NCBI GenBank assembly: GCA_930367215.1
Contig: OV884057.1
Span: forward strand, 206,697,621 to 206,761,620
Length of the DNA stretch: 64,000 nucleotides
From: Pollenia angustigena
Taxonomy: Eukaryota > Arthropoda > Insecta > Diptera > Polleniidae
Direction of reading: 5' to 3'
The notes beneath the pieces were generated by a model that did no database searches, had not been told where the DNA came from, and was given only the letters and a program-made list of their open reading frames with translations. Numbering within the stretch: position 1 is the first letter of the stretch; every line of letters starts with the position of its first letter. The translations under genes were made by a program, and so were the position numbers. Positions 23,412 to 35,009 of this stretch are shown piece after piece.

Positions 23412-23572
23412 CAATTAGCAAGTTAACTCCTTCGGTAAGGTCCTTATCGTATAGTGTTACCAACTTTCTACCATCGACTATAAGTGGTGTGATGTCTAGG
23501 AGAATACCTTCGGTAACATCACAATGTTCATGTCCGGAACGTGTTACTTGATACACCTGTGTGTTGTGTGCA
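23412..23572 (-). CDS. Exon A: lead-in segment before the EGF repeats
   Basis: This 161-bp exon (1 + 53 codons + 1) is preceded by a pyrimidine-rich tract ending in TTTTAG and followed by GTGAGT. It encodes a charged, non-repetitive stretch with a single cysteine (GHEHCDVTEG), then LLDITPL, a VDGRKLVTLYDKDL segment and EGVNLLI. It contains no signal peptide, membrane segment or EGF motif, so it looks like part of a folded N-terminal ectodomain. The phase-1 end joins exon B to give LLIVVSELWG. The conservation-like, low-complexity-free composition contrasts with the surrounding AT-rich DNA. I do not recognise the domain. The flanking 5.8-kb intron (17638-23411) separates it from exon B; the exon upstream of it is not found. 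Confidence 0.87.
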
Positions 23573-24246
23573 CTAAAAGTAGATGAAAAACATAAACAGC
23601 AACACCATCAGCAGCAACGACAACATCCATTTTAGTTTGCAGCAGCGAGAGAGAGAGAGACAGAGAATGCAAAAAGTAAAATAAAAAAACGGAAATAAAA
23701 AATGGTTCATTTGTAAAAAAGACAAAAAGAAATTTAAAAAGAGTGATTCTTAAAAAACATCATTCGTAAAAGGATTTTTTTTTTACTAAAGAGTAAAATA
23801 ATTTAAAAATATCTTTTAAAGCTTTACTTTGTTTATTTTAACTTTAGGAAATTTATGTATAGTGTAATCTCTCCTGACGAATACCTTCCTTAAGCGGTTA
23901 TCCCTTTTGTCGGATACTGTTACAGCATTAAGTTCTTTTCAGAGGATATTCCCCTTTGAAGGATGCGTTTTAAGGACCCCTTTGGTATTCGCTCATACAA
24001 GATTCTAGTGTGTATATTTTCTATTAAATCATTATCGTCTGAAATTCTTCAGCCAATTATTAATTTTTTTTCTATACTATCCACTTTGGGAGCTAATGGC
24101 TTTCATAAAGCATCTTCATCTTGTCTTCTTCTTTTGTCTTGTCATGTCAGATTTCACTGTCTTAGATGTTGGAGTTTCGATTCATTCAGTTTTATTATTT
24201 TGTCTATCAGTTTCGTTTACTATTGTAGTCAGCCAATTATATCTTA
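23573..24246. other. Interval upstream of exon A
   Basis: It starts with the pyrimidine-rich acceptor side of exon A and a short GA microsatellite (23645-23665). No preceding exon is recognised. Two overlapping open frames at 23963 and 24096 are T-rich and show no family features. Confidence 0.45.
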
Positions 24247-24993
24247 CTAGCATTTTACCCGCTACTTCGTTAGCGTCTCCTTTTACTTCGTGGACATATT
24301 TGTATGCCAAAGCTTATTTTTCTAGGTTTAAATTTGTTTTAATTCTAGCATTTAACCCGCTACTTTGTAATCTAATATGTAAATAGGTTTTAGCAAAATA
24401 GTTTCAACATTTTTCATCTCATAGGTTGATATTGACACAGGACTTTGCACCTATAATTTTCTACGTTTCGTAGAACACAAAAGCAAATGAAAGAAAGCTA
24501 GTTTCCCGTATTATCCATTTTGATACTTTTTCTCCCCATTTATGTATTAAAAATTTCAATGTTGCAGTTGGAGTCTATAGTTTAGAACGTTGTTGTCATA
24601 GGATGAAAAAAACTTTGGTGAACTGAAAAATGTGTTTTATTATCCCATATTGCCCATAAGATATAGTCTCTTGGGGCAATGATGTCCAGAAAACTTGTGT
24701 CTGAAATGTACATACAGAGGTAGCGTGACAAAAAGGTTTCAAAATATGTACAGGTTTTGGGCGTTTACTCTCCAAAAGGACCAAATTTTGAAAAAGTACC
24801 AGATACCTGTCCTCTTATTTTTCTAATGAACAACATTAAGTGTTAAATTTTTTGTATCTCTTTTAGTTTTGGACTTTTGAGGTTGGCGGGATGGAGTTGG
24901 TGAGAGGCCAGCCTCCGGTCCAAATGTCAGCTTTTTAGCTTCAGGATCTAAGGATGTGTTAGTCAGTAACTTTACAGTTTTATATTATATAGA
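24247..24993 (-). mobile_element. Non-autonomous Helitron
   Basis: Read on the minus strand it begins TCTATATAATATAAAACTG at 24993, preceded by A, and ends CTAG at 24247, followed by T. This is the TC...CTRR structure and A|T insertion of Helitrons. A 5-bp hairpin, CGCTA-ACGAAG-TAGCG, sits 12 nt before the CTAG end. Its interior (24475-24610) resembles 25749-25900, outside the element, so the true element may extend to about 26080. No Rep/helicase is present. Confidence 0.72.
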
Positions 24994-25139
24994 TAGATGG
25001 AGAAAAATGTTGTAAAAAAGTAACAAAATTATGAACGCTTTTCACACATTAAACCTTTGAATTTGAAGGTCCAAATCTGTTTTGTATTTTTTAGATAAGC
25101 TAGAAAGAATGTGATATAATTTTTATTTACCCTTTTACA

Positions 25140-25745
25140 TTCAAAAAGTACCAGTTAAATAGCAAAAAAGTACCAAAAAGCCCTCTTACAGATTCTCATT
25201 CACTCAGGACCTTGCATGTTTAATTTTTTGTTTCTAGGTCCAATACTAACGGATATTCAAAAAGTACCAGTTAAAGAACAAAAAAGTACCAAAAATTTCA
25301 TTCTTATACATTCTTATTCACTCAGGGCATTGCATCTTGAATTTTATGTTTCTAAGTCCAATAATAACGCATATTCAAAAAGTACCAGTTTAAGAACCAA
25401 AAAGTACCAATAAGCCCTTTAGAGATTCTTATTCACTCAGGACCTTGCAGGTTTAATTTTATGTTCATAAGACCAATATTAGCGAACATTTTAAAAAAAG
25501 TACCAGTTAAAAAACGAAAAAGTACCAAAAAGATTACTCTAACAGATTCTCATTCACTCAAGACCTTGCATGTTTAATTTTATTTTTACAGGTCCAATAC
25601 TAGCGGAAATTCAAAAAGTACCAGTTAATGAACAGAAAAGTACCAAGAACTTCCCCTTATGGGTTCTTATCCACTCAGGACATTGCATGTTTAATCTTTT
25701 GTTTTAAGGTCCAACACTAACGATAATTAAAAAAAATGTCAGTTG
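25140..25745. repeat. ~117-bp tandem array, about five copies
   Basis: Each unit starts with AAAAAGTACCAGTTAAAGAA, followed by AAAAAGTACC, CATTCACTCAGGACCTTGCA and AGGTCCAATACTAACG. Starts are near 25145, 25258, 25375, 25494, 25612 and a partial one at 25730. It lies immediately beside the Helitron at 24247, and AAAGTACC motifs continue to 26060, so it is probably part of the same or a sister element. Confidence 0.8.
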
Positions 25746-28700
25746 CAGAACCAAAAGGCTAAAGTATAATATCAAATTTCCCGTATTTCCCCTTTTTGGT
25801 ACTATTTTTTCCCCCATTTAAGTATTTAAAATTTCAGTATTGTAGTGGGAGCCCATAATTTAGTACGAATATGTCAATGAATGGAGAAAAATGTTTTGTG
25901 AAAAAAGTACCAAAAATAGCTACGATTTTCACCCCTTAAATGTTCGAATATCGGAAAAGTACCAAATTAGTATTTGTATTTTTTTGATAAGTTTCGAATG
26001 TGGTATAAACTTTGTTTCTATGTTTATTGGTTCAAAAGATAGATGGGGTGGCAAAAAGTACTAAAACCATGTGATCGAAAAAGCGTAACTCCCTCAAAAA
26101 CGATCTTCCTGAAAGACAGAAAGCAATTGATGCGTGAAGTATATTGAAAATCTTAACCAAAAGTTAGTCCGGTGTCATGACCCCGACCGCTATTAACTCC
26201 CATGGTACCAGAAAGGATCTAAGGTCAGTCACGATTGCAAGATCTTCTGAGATCTACCAATTTTGACATTTTGTCCAATCCCAGATATGTATATGCTGCA
26301 CCTGATTATGTCCCGGAGGATGTTAAACTAAATGGTGAAATATCCTTTAGATTATACAACACCCACGGAGGGTAAAGATTAGCTATAATTAAACATCGAT
26401 GTGGTATAATTTTAATACCAATAAATTTCCGTATAACTCCTTTCTTGTACCTTTTATTAACCTTTTAATATGGCAGACATTTGTATGGGAGCTTGTTAAA
26501 ATAATATGCTGATGTGACACATTTGCGATATTTGCTTTGAGTATAAATTGTATAAAATAAGCATAAGTGTCCTTGTTTGCCCCTTACAGGCTCTATCTTG
26601 TAAAGCTTTGAATTTAAATCCGCAAAAAATCTAAACATAAATATTTCCAGACTTCATTAACTTAATTGCTTCAATGTTCTTATACAGTTCCTGTTGTTCT
26701 TTTATATTGAGAAATAATAGAAAGAATTTATGGCGCAATACTTAAGTCGTTAATCCTTAACCCTAATTCTTACACAAAAACAAAAATAATGATGCGCATG
26801 TGGTATTTTTGGTTCCATTTTGCCCATTATAGAAATTTTGTACATATGTTAATTCTGTTTATTTTTTCATAGTCAATGCATTTAGTGCTACGTTCGAAAT
26901 GATTTTTACATAAATTTATAACATACTGTACATTTGCTTAAATATTTTGTATTGAGTTTTGGGCAATTTTGACCCATGTTTACAAAATGCGTAACTTTTT
27001 TGGTACAGTCATAATGAACAAGCCTTTAAAAAGTCTACTTATGAAAATTATTAAAAAAGAAGAAAAATAATAGAACATAAATTTCAAACAAATTCATTGA
27101 CTAGTTTCAAAAATAATAAGCAATAAAGTGTTGAGGCATTTTTGACCCATAAATACAGACTAAGAGTTAAGTCTTTGCTATTCTACACTGAATACAGTCA
27201 GTTAGTTATAAAAAACGTAGTTAAAGGTACAACTTATTTTCTATTCTACGCTCAACACAGTCAGTTAGTTATAAAACACGTATTTATACTATTCGTTTTG
27301 GCAATTATTTGAAAAATATTTTATGTTAAGAGCATTTGTAAACTCACATTGCAAGGAATATTTTAATGCGTTCTTGTATAGATTAAGAGTTCCAAGATGC
27401 TTGAGTAATTTCGCCACAAATTGTTTGGTCATAAAAACTAATCCTTACTCCTTTTTCTTTATTGCTTTAAAATCCTCTTTTTTCTTATCTCTTCCGTACT
27501 TTTGGACAATAATGAAGGATACAAAACCTTGTAATAAAACAACGCGCTTAACAACAGATGTATTTAAATTTTTGTGTATCTAAAATTAGTTTTGTTGTTG
27601 TGCAAATAGAAATGACACATATTCTAGAAAAGGGACAAAAAACAAAAAAAAAAAAAAACTGGTGAGGCGAACAAATTAACAGGAAGTAAATGATATTGTA
27701 ACGAGAGTTATTTGAAAAGTTAGTTAGAATATTTTTATGAATTGAATAAATAACTAAATATTAACTGAATTGAAATCTGAAACACTAAGAGAACCAGAGT
27801 TTTTTAATTACTTTTTGTTATCAGTTACAGCTGTAGTAACACAATGTTGTCTAATTGTTATATTGGAATTACAAGATGCTTAAATTAAACTCAAATAAAA
27901 ATTTCTTTTATTATAAGTGTTGGTTGACATTTTCTTTGATTACTCTTAATAGTTTATATAGTTTCTTATATACATGCTTTGAAGGTCATTAACTTAATAT
28001 TTACAAAAGATTATTTATTTCATTCTCAATATATTTCGACGGTTCGTTGGCATTCTTTCCAACTTCTTCAGGGATTGAGTTTTTATTAATATCTGGCAAA
28101 ATTTCTTAAAAATTGATAAAAGACCGAGTCGAGTAACAAACAGTCACAAATAAAACTTTGGCGGCATTTATACGATGATTTTTAAAACATGTTTTTTTAA
28201 ATTGTCTCTCAAAGCTTTTCCCAAAATCTTTTAACATTTACATCATGACTTTTAAGACATGTCTTTTTTGCAATTTTTGTTTAAAAAAGTCGAAAAAAGA
28301 AATGAAAATAAAACATAAAAGCTAAATTTTAAACGACAGTAAAACAAACTTACACCACTTTCAGACGGTGATTTAAAAATCATGTTTTATTTTTGATTCT
28401 CTTTAGAAATTGCTTCCAAAAACACAAAGATAATTTTCCCCACGTTTATAAGGGTTCATTTTCTTTACGTTATCTGTAATTCTTCTTTACTTGCTTATTT
28501 GTAAAACAAACACATTCAATGTGATCCGTTCCGTGTCTTGTATTGTAAAAAGATGTTGCCACATTAAAATAAACAAAATAAAATGAAGAAACATAGCAAA
28601 AATACGAATGTTTGCAAAGAAAATTACAAAAATGATATAGAAAATAGAAAATGTGATTTTTTTTCTCTACCTCGCATGCTTTTCTACAAACACCAAAAAT

Positions 28701-28899
28701 CATGTCTTAAAAAACATGGAAAAAAATAACCGCCTGAATCTGGTGTTAAAAAAAAACACAAAGAATAGAATTTATGTCTTTGTCATATCATGTCTACAAA
28801 TAAAAAAAAAAAAAAATGCCGCCTTAAAAATAAATAAAACTTTAACGGAAAACAAAACGACATGACATGATATATAGAAAGTTAAAAAAATTTACTAGT
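25746..28899. other. Mixed repeat remains
   Basis: 25749-26080 repeats the neighbourhood of 24475-24610. 26100-26380 is a GC-richer remnant of unknown type. 27178-27288 holds a local duplication of a unit containing CAGTCAGTTAGTTATAAAA. 28156-28825 may be a TIR element with GGCGGCATTT near both ends and repeated TTAAAACATG-like words, but the arms are imperfect. No genes are recognised. Confidence 0.45.
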
Positions 28900-29265
28900 G
28901 CCCCGGTAGGCTAACTGTTAGTGATCTAGTCTATCAGCGCCGGAGTTGCGAGTTCGATTCCCACCAGAGACTCTGGGGCCTAATTACCGCATTCGATATC
29001 GAGTAAGCTATCGTATCGAGTAAACTATCGTATTTTTCTACATACGATAGACACTGACGTATTGAATGAAAACTCGAGGAATGTTATGTCTTTGATTACT
29101 CGATATCGAATGCTATCATCTCAAATACAATACATTTCATTCGATATTGAGAGTCATGATACCAAAATAAAAAATTTCGATAAATTTTGCTCGATATCGT
29201 ATGCGGTAATTAGACCCCTGGTTCCTGCAGACAAGCCTTAAACTTCTCGGGACTAGCTTAGGGAA
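28900..29265 (+). repeat. tRNA-derived SINE-like sequence split by a MITE
   Basis: GGTAGGCTAACTG resembles a pol III A box and GAGTTCGATTCCC is a good B box, about 35 bp apart, as in tRNA-derived SINE heads. The sequence does not fold as a complete tRNA, so it is not called a tRNA gene. After the inserted MITE (28977-29217) the tail continues CTGGTTCCTGCAGACAAGCC and ends in an A-rich stretch near 29270. Confidence 0.6.
28977..29217. mobile_element. MITE with GGCCTAATTACCGCA ends
   Basis: The 241-bp element has arms GGCCTAATTACCGCATTCGA and, inverted, GGTCTAATTACCGCATACGA, followed by ATATCGAG. The interior is full of further ATCGATA-like and TCGATATCGA palindromes. CTGG occurs at both edges and may be the target duplication. 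The end sequence GGCC resembles the TAA-flanked MITEs elsewhere in the window. Confidence 0.8.
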
Positions 29266-29394
29266 TAAAAAAAGAAAATATATCATCAAATAAAACTGCC
29301 ACTGCTTATTTGTTAAGTGAGATTTTCTTTCTTATTTTTATTAATTTTTTTCAGATGCTTTGAGTATTAAATAGCTTTAATTGTTTAGGATTAA

Positions 29395-29655
29395 GGCCCT
29401 TAATTTGTTAAACGCAAACGCAACGCCAAAAATTATAGTGAAAGCATAAACAAAATCGAAAATATTTCATAATTTTGTTGTTGTTTTCTATAGAAATGTA
29501 TATGGAATTTTTAAATTTTAAACGCTGCATATCTTGTGGCATTGATAATTTTGAAACGCAATATGTATTTCTGTAGAAAGCAACAACAAAATTTTGACAA
29601 ATTTTGCTTTCAATGTTATTTTGGCATTGCGTTTGCGTTTTACAAATTTAGGGCC
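29395..29655. mobile_element. TAA/GGCCC MITE, copy at 29.4 kb
   Basis: Arms GGCCCTTAATTTGTTAAACG and, inverted, GGCCCTAAATTTGTAAAACG, then CAAACGCAA, are flanked by TAA at 29392-29394 and 29656-29658. A 3-bp TWA duplication is the hallmark of PIF/Harbinger insertion. The interior (29456-29600, with TTTTGTTGTTG and GAAAGCAACAACAAA) is repeated at 36740-36900. Confidence 0.82.
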
Positions 29656-30009
29656 TAAAAAATGTCACATAAACTAAAACTCTTAACACAAGACACATCA
29701 CGTTGGATCTTGTTTACTCAGGCCTTATGCTCCTGATAGAAACGTCGGGAACACATACCCAGCTAGCATTCTGTATTAAAATCGAATCTCTAGCAAAAAA
29801 AAAAAAAAAAATGAATCACCTCAAAGAATCGTTTGTGATACAATTTTCAGATTCCTTTTGGAGCAAATAAATGAATCGTATATGAATTCTTTTTCAATCG
29901 CATAAGTGATTAATCAGTTTTTTAACATCAAAAGTGGTCTGAAAAGTCTAAGTTAGATGATTTTTACAAAAAATTAACACACAAATGCCAGCTGGGTATA
30001 TATACATAT

Positions 30010-30876
30010 GGGCAGTTCCAGCGAAAAATCTACTTTTTGTAACGTAACGTCAGCAATAATTTAAATTTTTTATCAAAAAATTGTATATGTAAAGCTTACT
30101 TTTTTATATTTTGATGTAAAGCGCAACTAGCACTACATTTAGTTACAAAAGGGATAACAGTTGAAATATAACCTTATTTGCATTCTGGAGTTACATTAAA
30201 AAAGTAGATTTTTCGATGAAAATGCCCTTATGTACTTTATAAGATAGCTTGAAAAATAAATCTCAATATCGTCGCAGGAATTAAAGAACGCTGTAACTGA
30301 CATAAAATGTTCACCAGAGCCAAGAAGACTGTATGAAGGAAAGTAGAAAAAAGTTTATGTATATCACAAAAACTATACAATTTAGGAACATGATTTTAAA
30401 AACGTATTTTTATTTTTTTCTCGCTTTATATATTGGCTCTAAACATTTCCTCTCAAGTCTGTTATTCCCGGTGATTCTGCGGCTTACAGCAAATGGGACC
30501 AATCGACGCAATATATTTTTCTGATAAAAATTATGCAAAAAAAAAAACGTATTTTCGATTTTTTGTCAGTTACAGCATACTTTTATTCCTGCGACGATAT
30601 GTCCAAGTTTACTAAAAAACGTCTTGCTTAATTCGCAGCCTTATTCAGTTGTGTAATGCAAGTCAAAATCCATTTCCGTTTTTTATCGTTACGCCAGCGC
30701 ATATTTTTGCTTAAATCTGCAAATCCTTAGCGTCGATTGCAGTAATTTTTTTTCTGAATATAGTGCTACTTCTTTTCTTTGTATATTAAAAAACCTTTTT
30801 ACACATTTGAATTCTTTATTTAATTTCTTTACATTTTGTGGTACAAATATCACGACATGTCAAAATGGAAATGCCC
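30010..30876. mobile_element. TIR element, GGGCAGTTCC ends
   Basis: GGGCAGTTCCAGCG at the left faces GGAAATGCCC at the right, with ATAT on both flanks. An internal GATGAAAATGCCC at 30219-30231 is a second possible right end. The left 170 bp (AAAAATTGTATATGTAAAGC, TGTAAAGCGCAACTA) recurs at 32001-32180. Another TIR element (30266-30600) lies inside. Confidence 0.6.
30266..30600. mobile_element. Nested MITE, ATATCGTCGCAGGAAT ends
   Basis: ATATCGTCGCAGGAATTAAA and GCTGTAACTGAC at the left are inverted at the right as GTCAGTTACAGC and TTTTATTCCTGCGACGATAT, about 36 bp per arm. The 335-bp element is inside the GGGCAGTTCC element. The 30333 open frame is not supported. Confidence 0.82.
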
Positions 30877-31059
30877 ATATATAAAGAGAATGTCACGTTT
30901 AGATAAAAATGTAACCAAACAATGTTTGCTATATTTGTGGGCAATTTGGAAATTTCGTTACATCTTAGGAAGATGACAATTTGAGGAAAAAATGTTACAT
31001 TCTTTAGGCATATTGGTTCTTGAAAAAGCGATATGGACTTTAAATTTCGGGCTCCTTTT

Positions 31060-31355
31060 TAAAAATATTATGTTTAATTTAATCATATTATGGTTTAAAA
31101 AGTCAGACTCCACAACCATATTATGGTTGCCTCTAAACATGTTATGGATTAACTTAAAAATGATTTGCTTACCACATATAATTGTTTGGTTTTTAATTGA
31201 CAATAGTTTTTACATCTTTTCCAAGAGCAACATGCTCTGGTTGAAAAACAACCATATTATTGATAACTATATGGTCAAAGTAACCATGAAATGTTTGAAA
31301 ATTTTCGTTAAATATTAATAAGTTGGAGGTGACCATATTAAATGATGTTTCTTAC
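31060..31355. mobile_element. MITE family M2, copy 3 (degenerate)
   Basis: CACAACCATATTATGGTTG, CCTCTAAACATGTTATGG and TTGGAGGTGACCATATTAAA match copy 1 at 9098-9490. The terminal CACGCAGAG motif is lost. The open frames on both strands here belong to the repeat. Confidence 0.65.
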
Positions 31356-31479
31356 CTTAGATTTCTCACAGCATATTAGATTAAGATGATTTAAATCGCA
31401 CAACTTTTGAGATCAATTAACGTGTCCATTTCTTGATATTAGCTTATTTCCAAATTTTGGTATAAAAAAATAGATCGTT

Positions 31480-31745
31480 ACGGTCGGCGTATGGCACTGT
31501 TAAACCACACCTTACCCGAATCAATGTCATAAATCTTTTCAAACAAGATTTAATTGATCATGACGTGATAACGATTTTCATTGGCCGTAACGGGAGGTCC
31601 GGCTTCATTTTTGGAGAAATAAGGTCCGATGATGCCACCAGCCTTTAAGCTGGAGTCTGTTACGCATGATTGAGCAATTATTTTAATTAACAAATCCGTT
31701 GAGGCAAACATTAGCCTTATCGCTGGACACAATTTATCATAAGAT
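31480..31745 (-). pseudogene. Mariner/IS630-type transposase fragment
   Basis: The minus strand reads KAGGIIGPYFSKNEAG, then PVTANENRYHVMIN, the region between the second and third catalytic residues of this transposase family (compare CGLWAGGIIGPYFF in the other copies). Upstream and downstream parts are unreadable. It is the third and most decayed copy of the superfamily here. Confidence 0.72.
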
Positions 31746-32000
31746 ATCGATAACTGAGTTTTAAATTACATAAATATAATTAAGTTTAGTTTTAATTACT
31801 AAAACGACGAATACGTTCCATGATGGGCCCGTAGATTACGTTACGTGGGTTATGAAGTGTATGTTACTTCTATATTTACCAAGTATCCGAACATTTTGGT
31901 GATATTGGAAGAGAAAACATTGATTACATTCCTCTATTTTGAGAAGTCGGCGGAATAAAGCTCCAAATACCTAAAAAGTATCGAGGCAACTTGGAGATTT

Positions 32001-32340
32001 TGGCGGTTCCAGCGAAAAGTATACTTTGACAATGTTACGCCAGAAGCAATTTAAATTGTTTCTCCAAAAATTGTATATGTATTGTTAACTTTTTTCCATA
32101 TTGGTGTAAAGCGCAACTACATTCACATATATTTAGAAACATGAGGGATAACATTTGAACAACATAACAATTCTTGAAAGTTTTTTTTTTCTTAAACCTT
32201 AAATGCCCAAAGACACCGATTTTGATAAGAAAAAATATTATGCGTAAAATGGTAAAAGAAAATCAACAGCGTAACAATTTCGTCGAAAAAAAGTTATTTA
32301 GAAAATAGTGGTTTTATCTTAAAAGATACACTGGGCATTT
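32001..32340. repeat. Second copy of the GGGCAGTTCC-element sequence
   Basis: GGCGGTTCCAGCGAAAAGTA, AAAAATTGTATATGTA and GGTGTAAAGCGCAACTA match 30010-30150. A GGGCATTTCC motif at 32333 resembles the termini of the same family. The copy is diverged. Confidence 0.6.
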
Positions 32341-32419
32341 CCCCGTTACATAAAATTGTTAAAAACAAAAAGGATAATGAAAATAATCAATTGTTTTACT
32401 TTGAACCAATACACCAGGG

Positions 32420-32945
32420 ATGCCGCCTATCATTGCAATGTATTGTGTTGGTATAAGAAAAATAGGTTATGGGGAGGAGGAAAGACGGAGTAGTAGACCT
32501 TGAAGCAATTGTATTCCATTTTTGGTCGGTTATAGTGAGTAGATCAGACGGAGTAAAGTAATTCTTGCACAGTTTGAGGAAAGCAAGACACTTGAATGCA
32601 TCTTTCTACACTTGAAAAGCATGTCGGTTCCAACGAACAGATTGAATTCTGATACCTAGAAGATCAAGAGTGTATGATTCTTCAATATCACCCAAGGATA
32701 CAGATGACGCTGACTCCTCAATATGTCTGTAAAATATACCCCACTCGTAACACCCACTCGGAGATCGTCGTAAGGTCATGATTGAGTGTGTCTTTCCTGT
32801 TCAGCCTCATAGCTTCAACCTCAGTAAGGCTTGGTCTATGACTAAAGGAAAATTAATGACAAAAGCTGCTGTCATCTCTGAAATAGTAGATAGGATTGGA
32901 AGTAAGGCCCAGGAGGTCGTTAATAAAAATAAGAAATAGTTAAGG
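32420..32945 (-). pseudogene. Non-LTR retrotransposon RT C-terminal fragment
   Basis: The minus strand reads LFLIFINDLL, then YYFRDDSSFCH, RPSLTEVEAMRL, DLTTISEWV and, further on, YNRPKMEYN. These match the order in CR1/jockey-like reverse transcriptases: the FINDL segment, catalytic motif C (normally FADD, here FRDD), the thumb region with ISEWG, and RPKMEY. Stops and frameshifts interrupt it. The block is clearly richer in G+C than its surroundings. It is a different lineage from the RT at 45745. Confidence 0.75.
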
Positions 32946-35009
32946 AGATCGAACAGAGAAAACCCATCTCAAGAAAACCCATCTATAACAACACGTACGA
33001 GATTCTTTAGAGCTCAGCATATGAATAAAACTAAACAATACAGCGGTGCATAAGTAAACAAAAACGATTTTTTAATTTGCTTGTGAGTGCCCATTCTATC
33101 TTTGCAGGTACAATCATTGCTCCAAGTTTTATGGCGGGTCCACGAACCCAATATTTTTAGGTTTTTCTGGACCTCAATTTCCGCGCAGATCTGAGATTTA
33201 ACGTTGTAAATAACCCTTTGGATTTAATTTTTCAAAAATATTATTTTTTTATATAAAATTTTTTTAATAAAAGAAAATTTTAGATGATTTCTAGTGATAA
33301 ACACACTTGTGTAGTTTCTTTTTTATTTTACTAAAAATGAATGAAAAATTTCCATTTAAAACCTTTAAAAACTGATTTCCTATAAACAAGAACAGAAGGC
33401 ATTCCATTTATAAACAACTCTCCATTAATTTAAAACAATTCCTAGAAACAGGTGTATAACACTAATAAAGTATTCTGGTCCATATAATGACACACAACCA
33501 CATGTGAGGATTCAAAAGAAAAAAGGTTAAACCGGAAACGGAAGCGTTAATAAAACTTCTATATGTGCTTTAACAATAAAATCCTTCTTGGGGCTACGTT
33601 ACTATCATTTTATGCTTCTAGTTCTCTATACCAGTCACCGTTTATGTGCGCTTATATTTGTTTTCATGAAGCTGCAGGATTAAAAAAGGAAATCCTTTTT
33701 GTGTTTTGTTGTTGCTGTTGCTATTGCACATTTTCGGTTTTGTTTTTAGGGATTTGCAGGATTAAGCTGCATTCAATGCCATTTACGAAATGTATATGTG
33801 TCATCACGGAAATTCAATAGATGAGCAATATTTTGATGGGTTTTCATTTCATTGGGTAGGATTTTTTTCTTCTAATTTTTAGTATAAAGGAGGAGAATAA
33901 GATTAAATCCACTGTTATTTTATAGATAAAATAAAAACAATGAAATCAATATATATTTGCCTAATCTTTTATAATTCTTGTAAGCAAATTATTCTTTAAA
34001 ATCCACAAAAAAAAAATATGTTTGTCGTCTTTTAATTGGATACAGATGGTTTACCATGTTTATGTCTGTGTTAATTGCTTTTCTTGATAATTTTTGCCTT
34101 TCAACTAATTTGTTCTTAAGCAATTTTACATATGTTTGTATAATTAGAGAAATTCATTAGGAAAACCTTTTGATTTAGAGATCAAAACAATAAAATTGTA
34201 ACACAAATTCCAAGATAAAACACTCGCATAAAATAATTGCAAGAACTTTAACATGTTTTTAACCTTTGAGCAGGACTTTATTCAGTTAAATACTTACAAT
34301 TATTTACAAGAACACACGCACGCACTTCCATTTCCCTCCAAATGTGTATATTCATACTACAGCGTATGATTGATATTTATTTAACGTGTAATTAATGCTA
34401 ATCATACGCTCTGATACATGAGACCCACTGTGAAAATGTTGTAATATCATTTATTTCAAACAAACACAAATACATACAATAACACATTCGGTGAAATGCT
34501 TGGGTATGGGTAAATATTTGCAAATATGTGCTTTTATCAATCAACAATGTTTTTAAGAGTGTGTGAGAGAGGGGGGGGGGGGGGGGGGGTTGTGAGGTGT
34601 GGAAGGTTAAACACAAATTTATGACTTAGCAAAACGCAATGTAATAAAAAGCAAATTTGTCTAGGTTTTATGAGAGTATGAGAGGCGTTTGTTTGATATA
34701 CAAAATGGCAAGTCAGATTTATTGCGTTTAATTTGCTGTGTAAATTAAATACATAATTAGCAACAAACAACAAATTAGATTGAAATAAATAAAATAGCTA
34801 AATTACCAAAAATGGAAATTTGCTAAAAGTTATAGAGACCTAAGAAATTCTAATAAAACCTTTATTCGCTGAAAAAATAAATTTCAATTAAAATACATAT
34901 GTATATTCAAACATACCATTTTTTTTAATCATTCATCAATTACTTAGTTTCATTCCTACTGCTTGTTATGTTTTTACATTAATATAGATGAATTTAGTTG
35001 TATAGAGTA
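32946..35009. other. Interval without recognised genes
   Basis: AT-rich DNA with a poly-G tract at 34571-34589. The 33563 open frame is T- and C-rich with no recognisable domain. The proline runs in two open frames at 34398 and 34537 are translations of the G tract. Confidence 0.5.
34571..34589. repeat. Poly-G tract, 19 bp
   Basis: Uninterrupted G run preceded by GTGTGTGAGAGA, again in an AT-rich setting. Confidence 0.9.

Larger units (their letters stand above)
5542..23572 (-). other. Partial host gene: EGF-repeat protein, four internal exons
   Basis: Four exons in order 23412-23572, 17365-17637, 5799-5895 and 5542-5669 form one continuous reading frame on the minus strand. Junction phases are 1, 1 and 2, and every border is AG/GT, so this is a real spliced gene. 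The joined 218-odd codons read as a lead-in segment with one cysteine, then EGF-like modules 1 to 3 and the start of module 4. EGF-repeat proteins of this type are extracellular or type I membrane proteins acting in adhesion or Notch-type signalling. Candidates from memory are weary, DNER-like proteins or uninflatable; none can be confirmed here, so no symbol is given. The exon at 23412 starts in mid-codon and the exon at 5542 ends in mid-codon, so further exons lie on both sides, probably outside the window. The two large introns are filled with transposon remains. Confidence 0.9.

Noticed and set aside
25140..25745. CRISPR-like array
   Set aside because: Units are ~117 bp and repeat over their whole length, with no unique spacers; this is a minisatellite beside a Helitron in a eukaryotic genome.
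28156..28825. TIR element with GGCGGCATTT ends
   Set aside because: The arms are short and interrupted, several alternative pairings exist, and no target duplication is visible; kept only as a note in the interval description.
28900..28978. Possible tRNA gene
   Set aside because: A and B boxes are present but the acceptor and anticodon stems do not form; a SINE head is the better explanation.
34398..34773. Proline-rich protein
   Set aside because: The proline run is a translation of the poly-G tract on the opposite strand.
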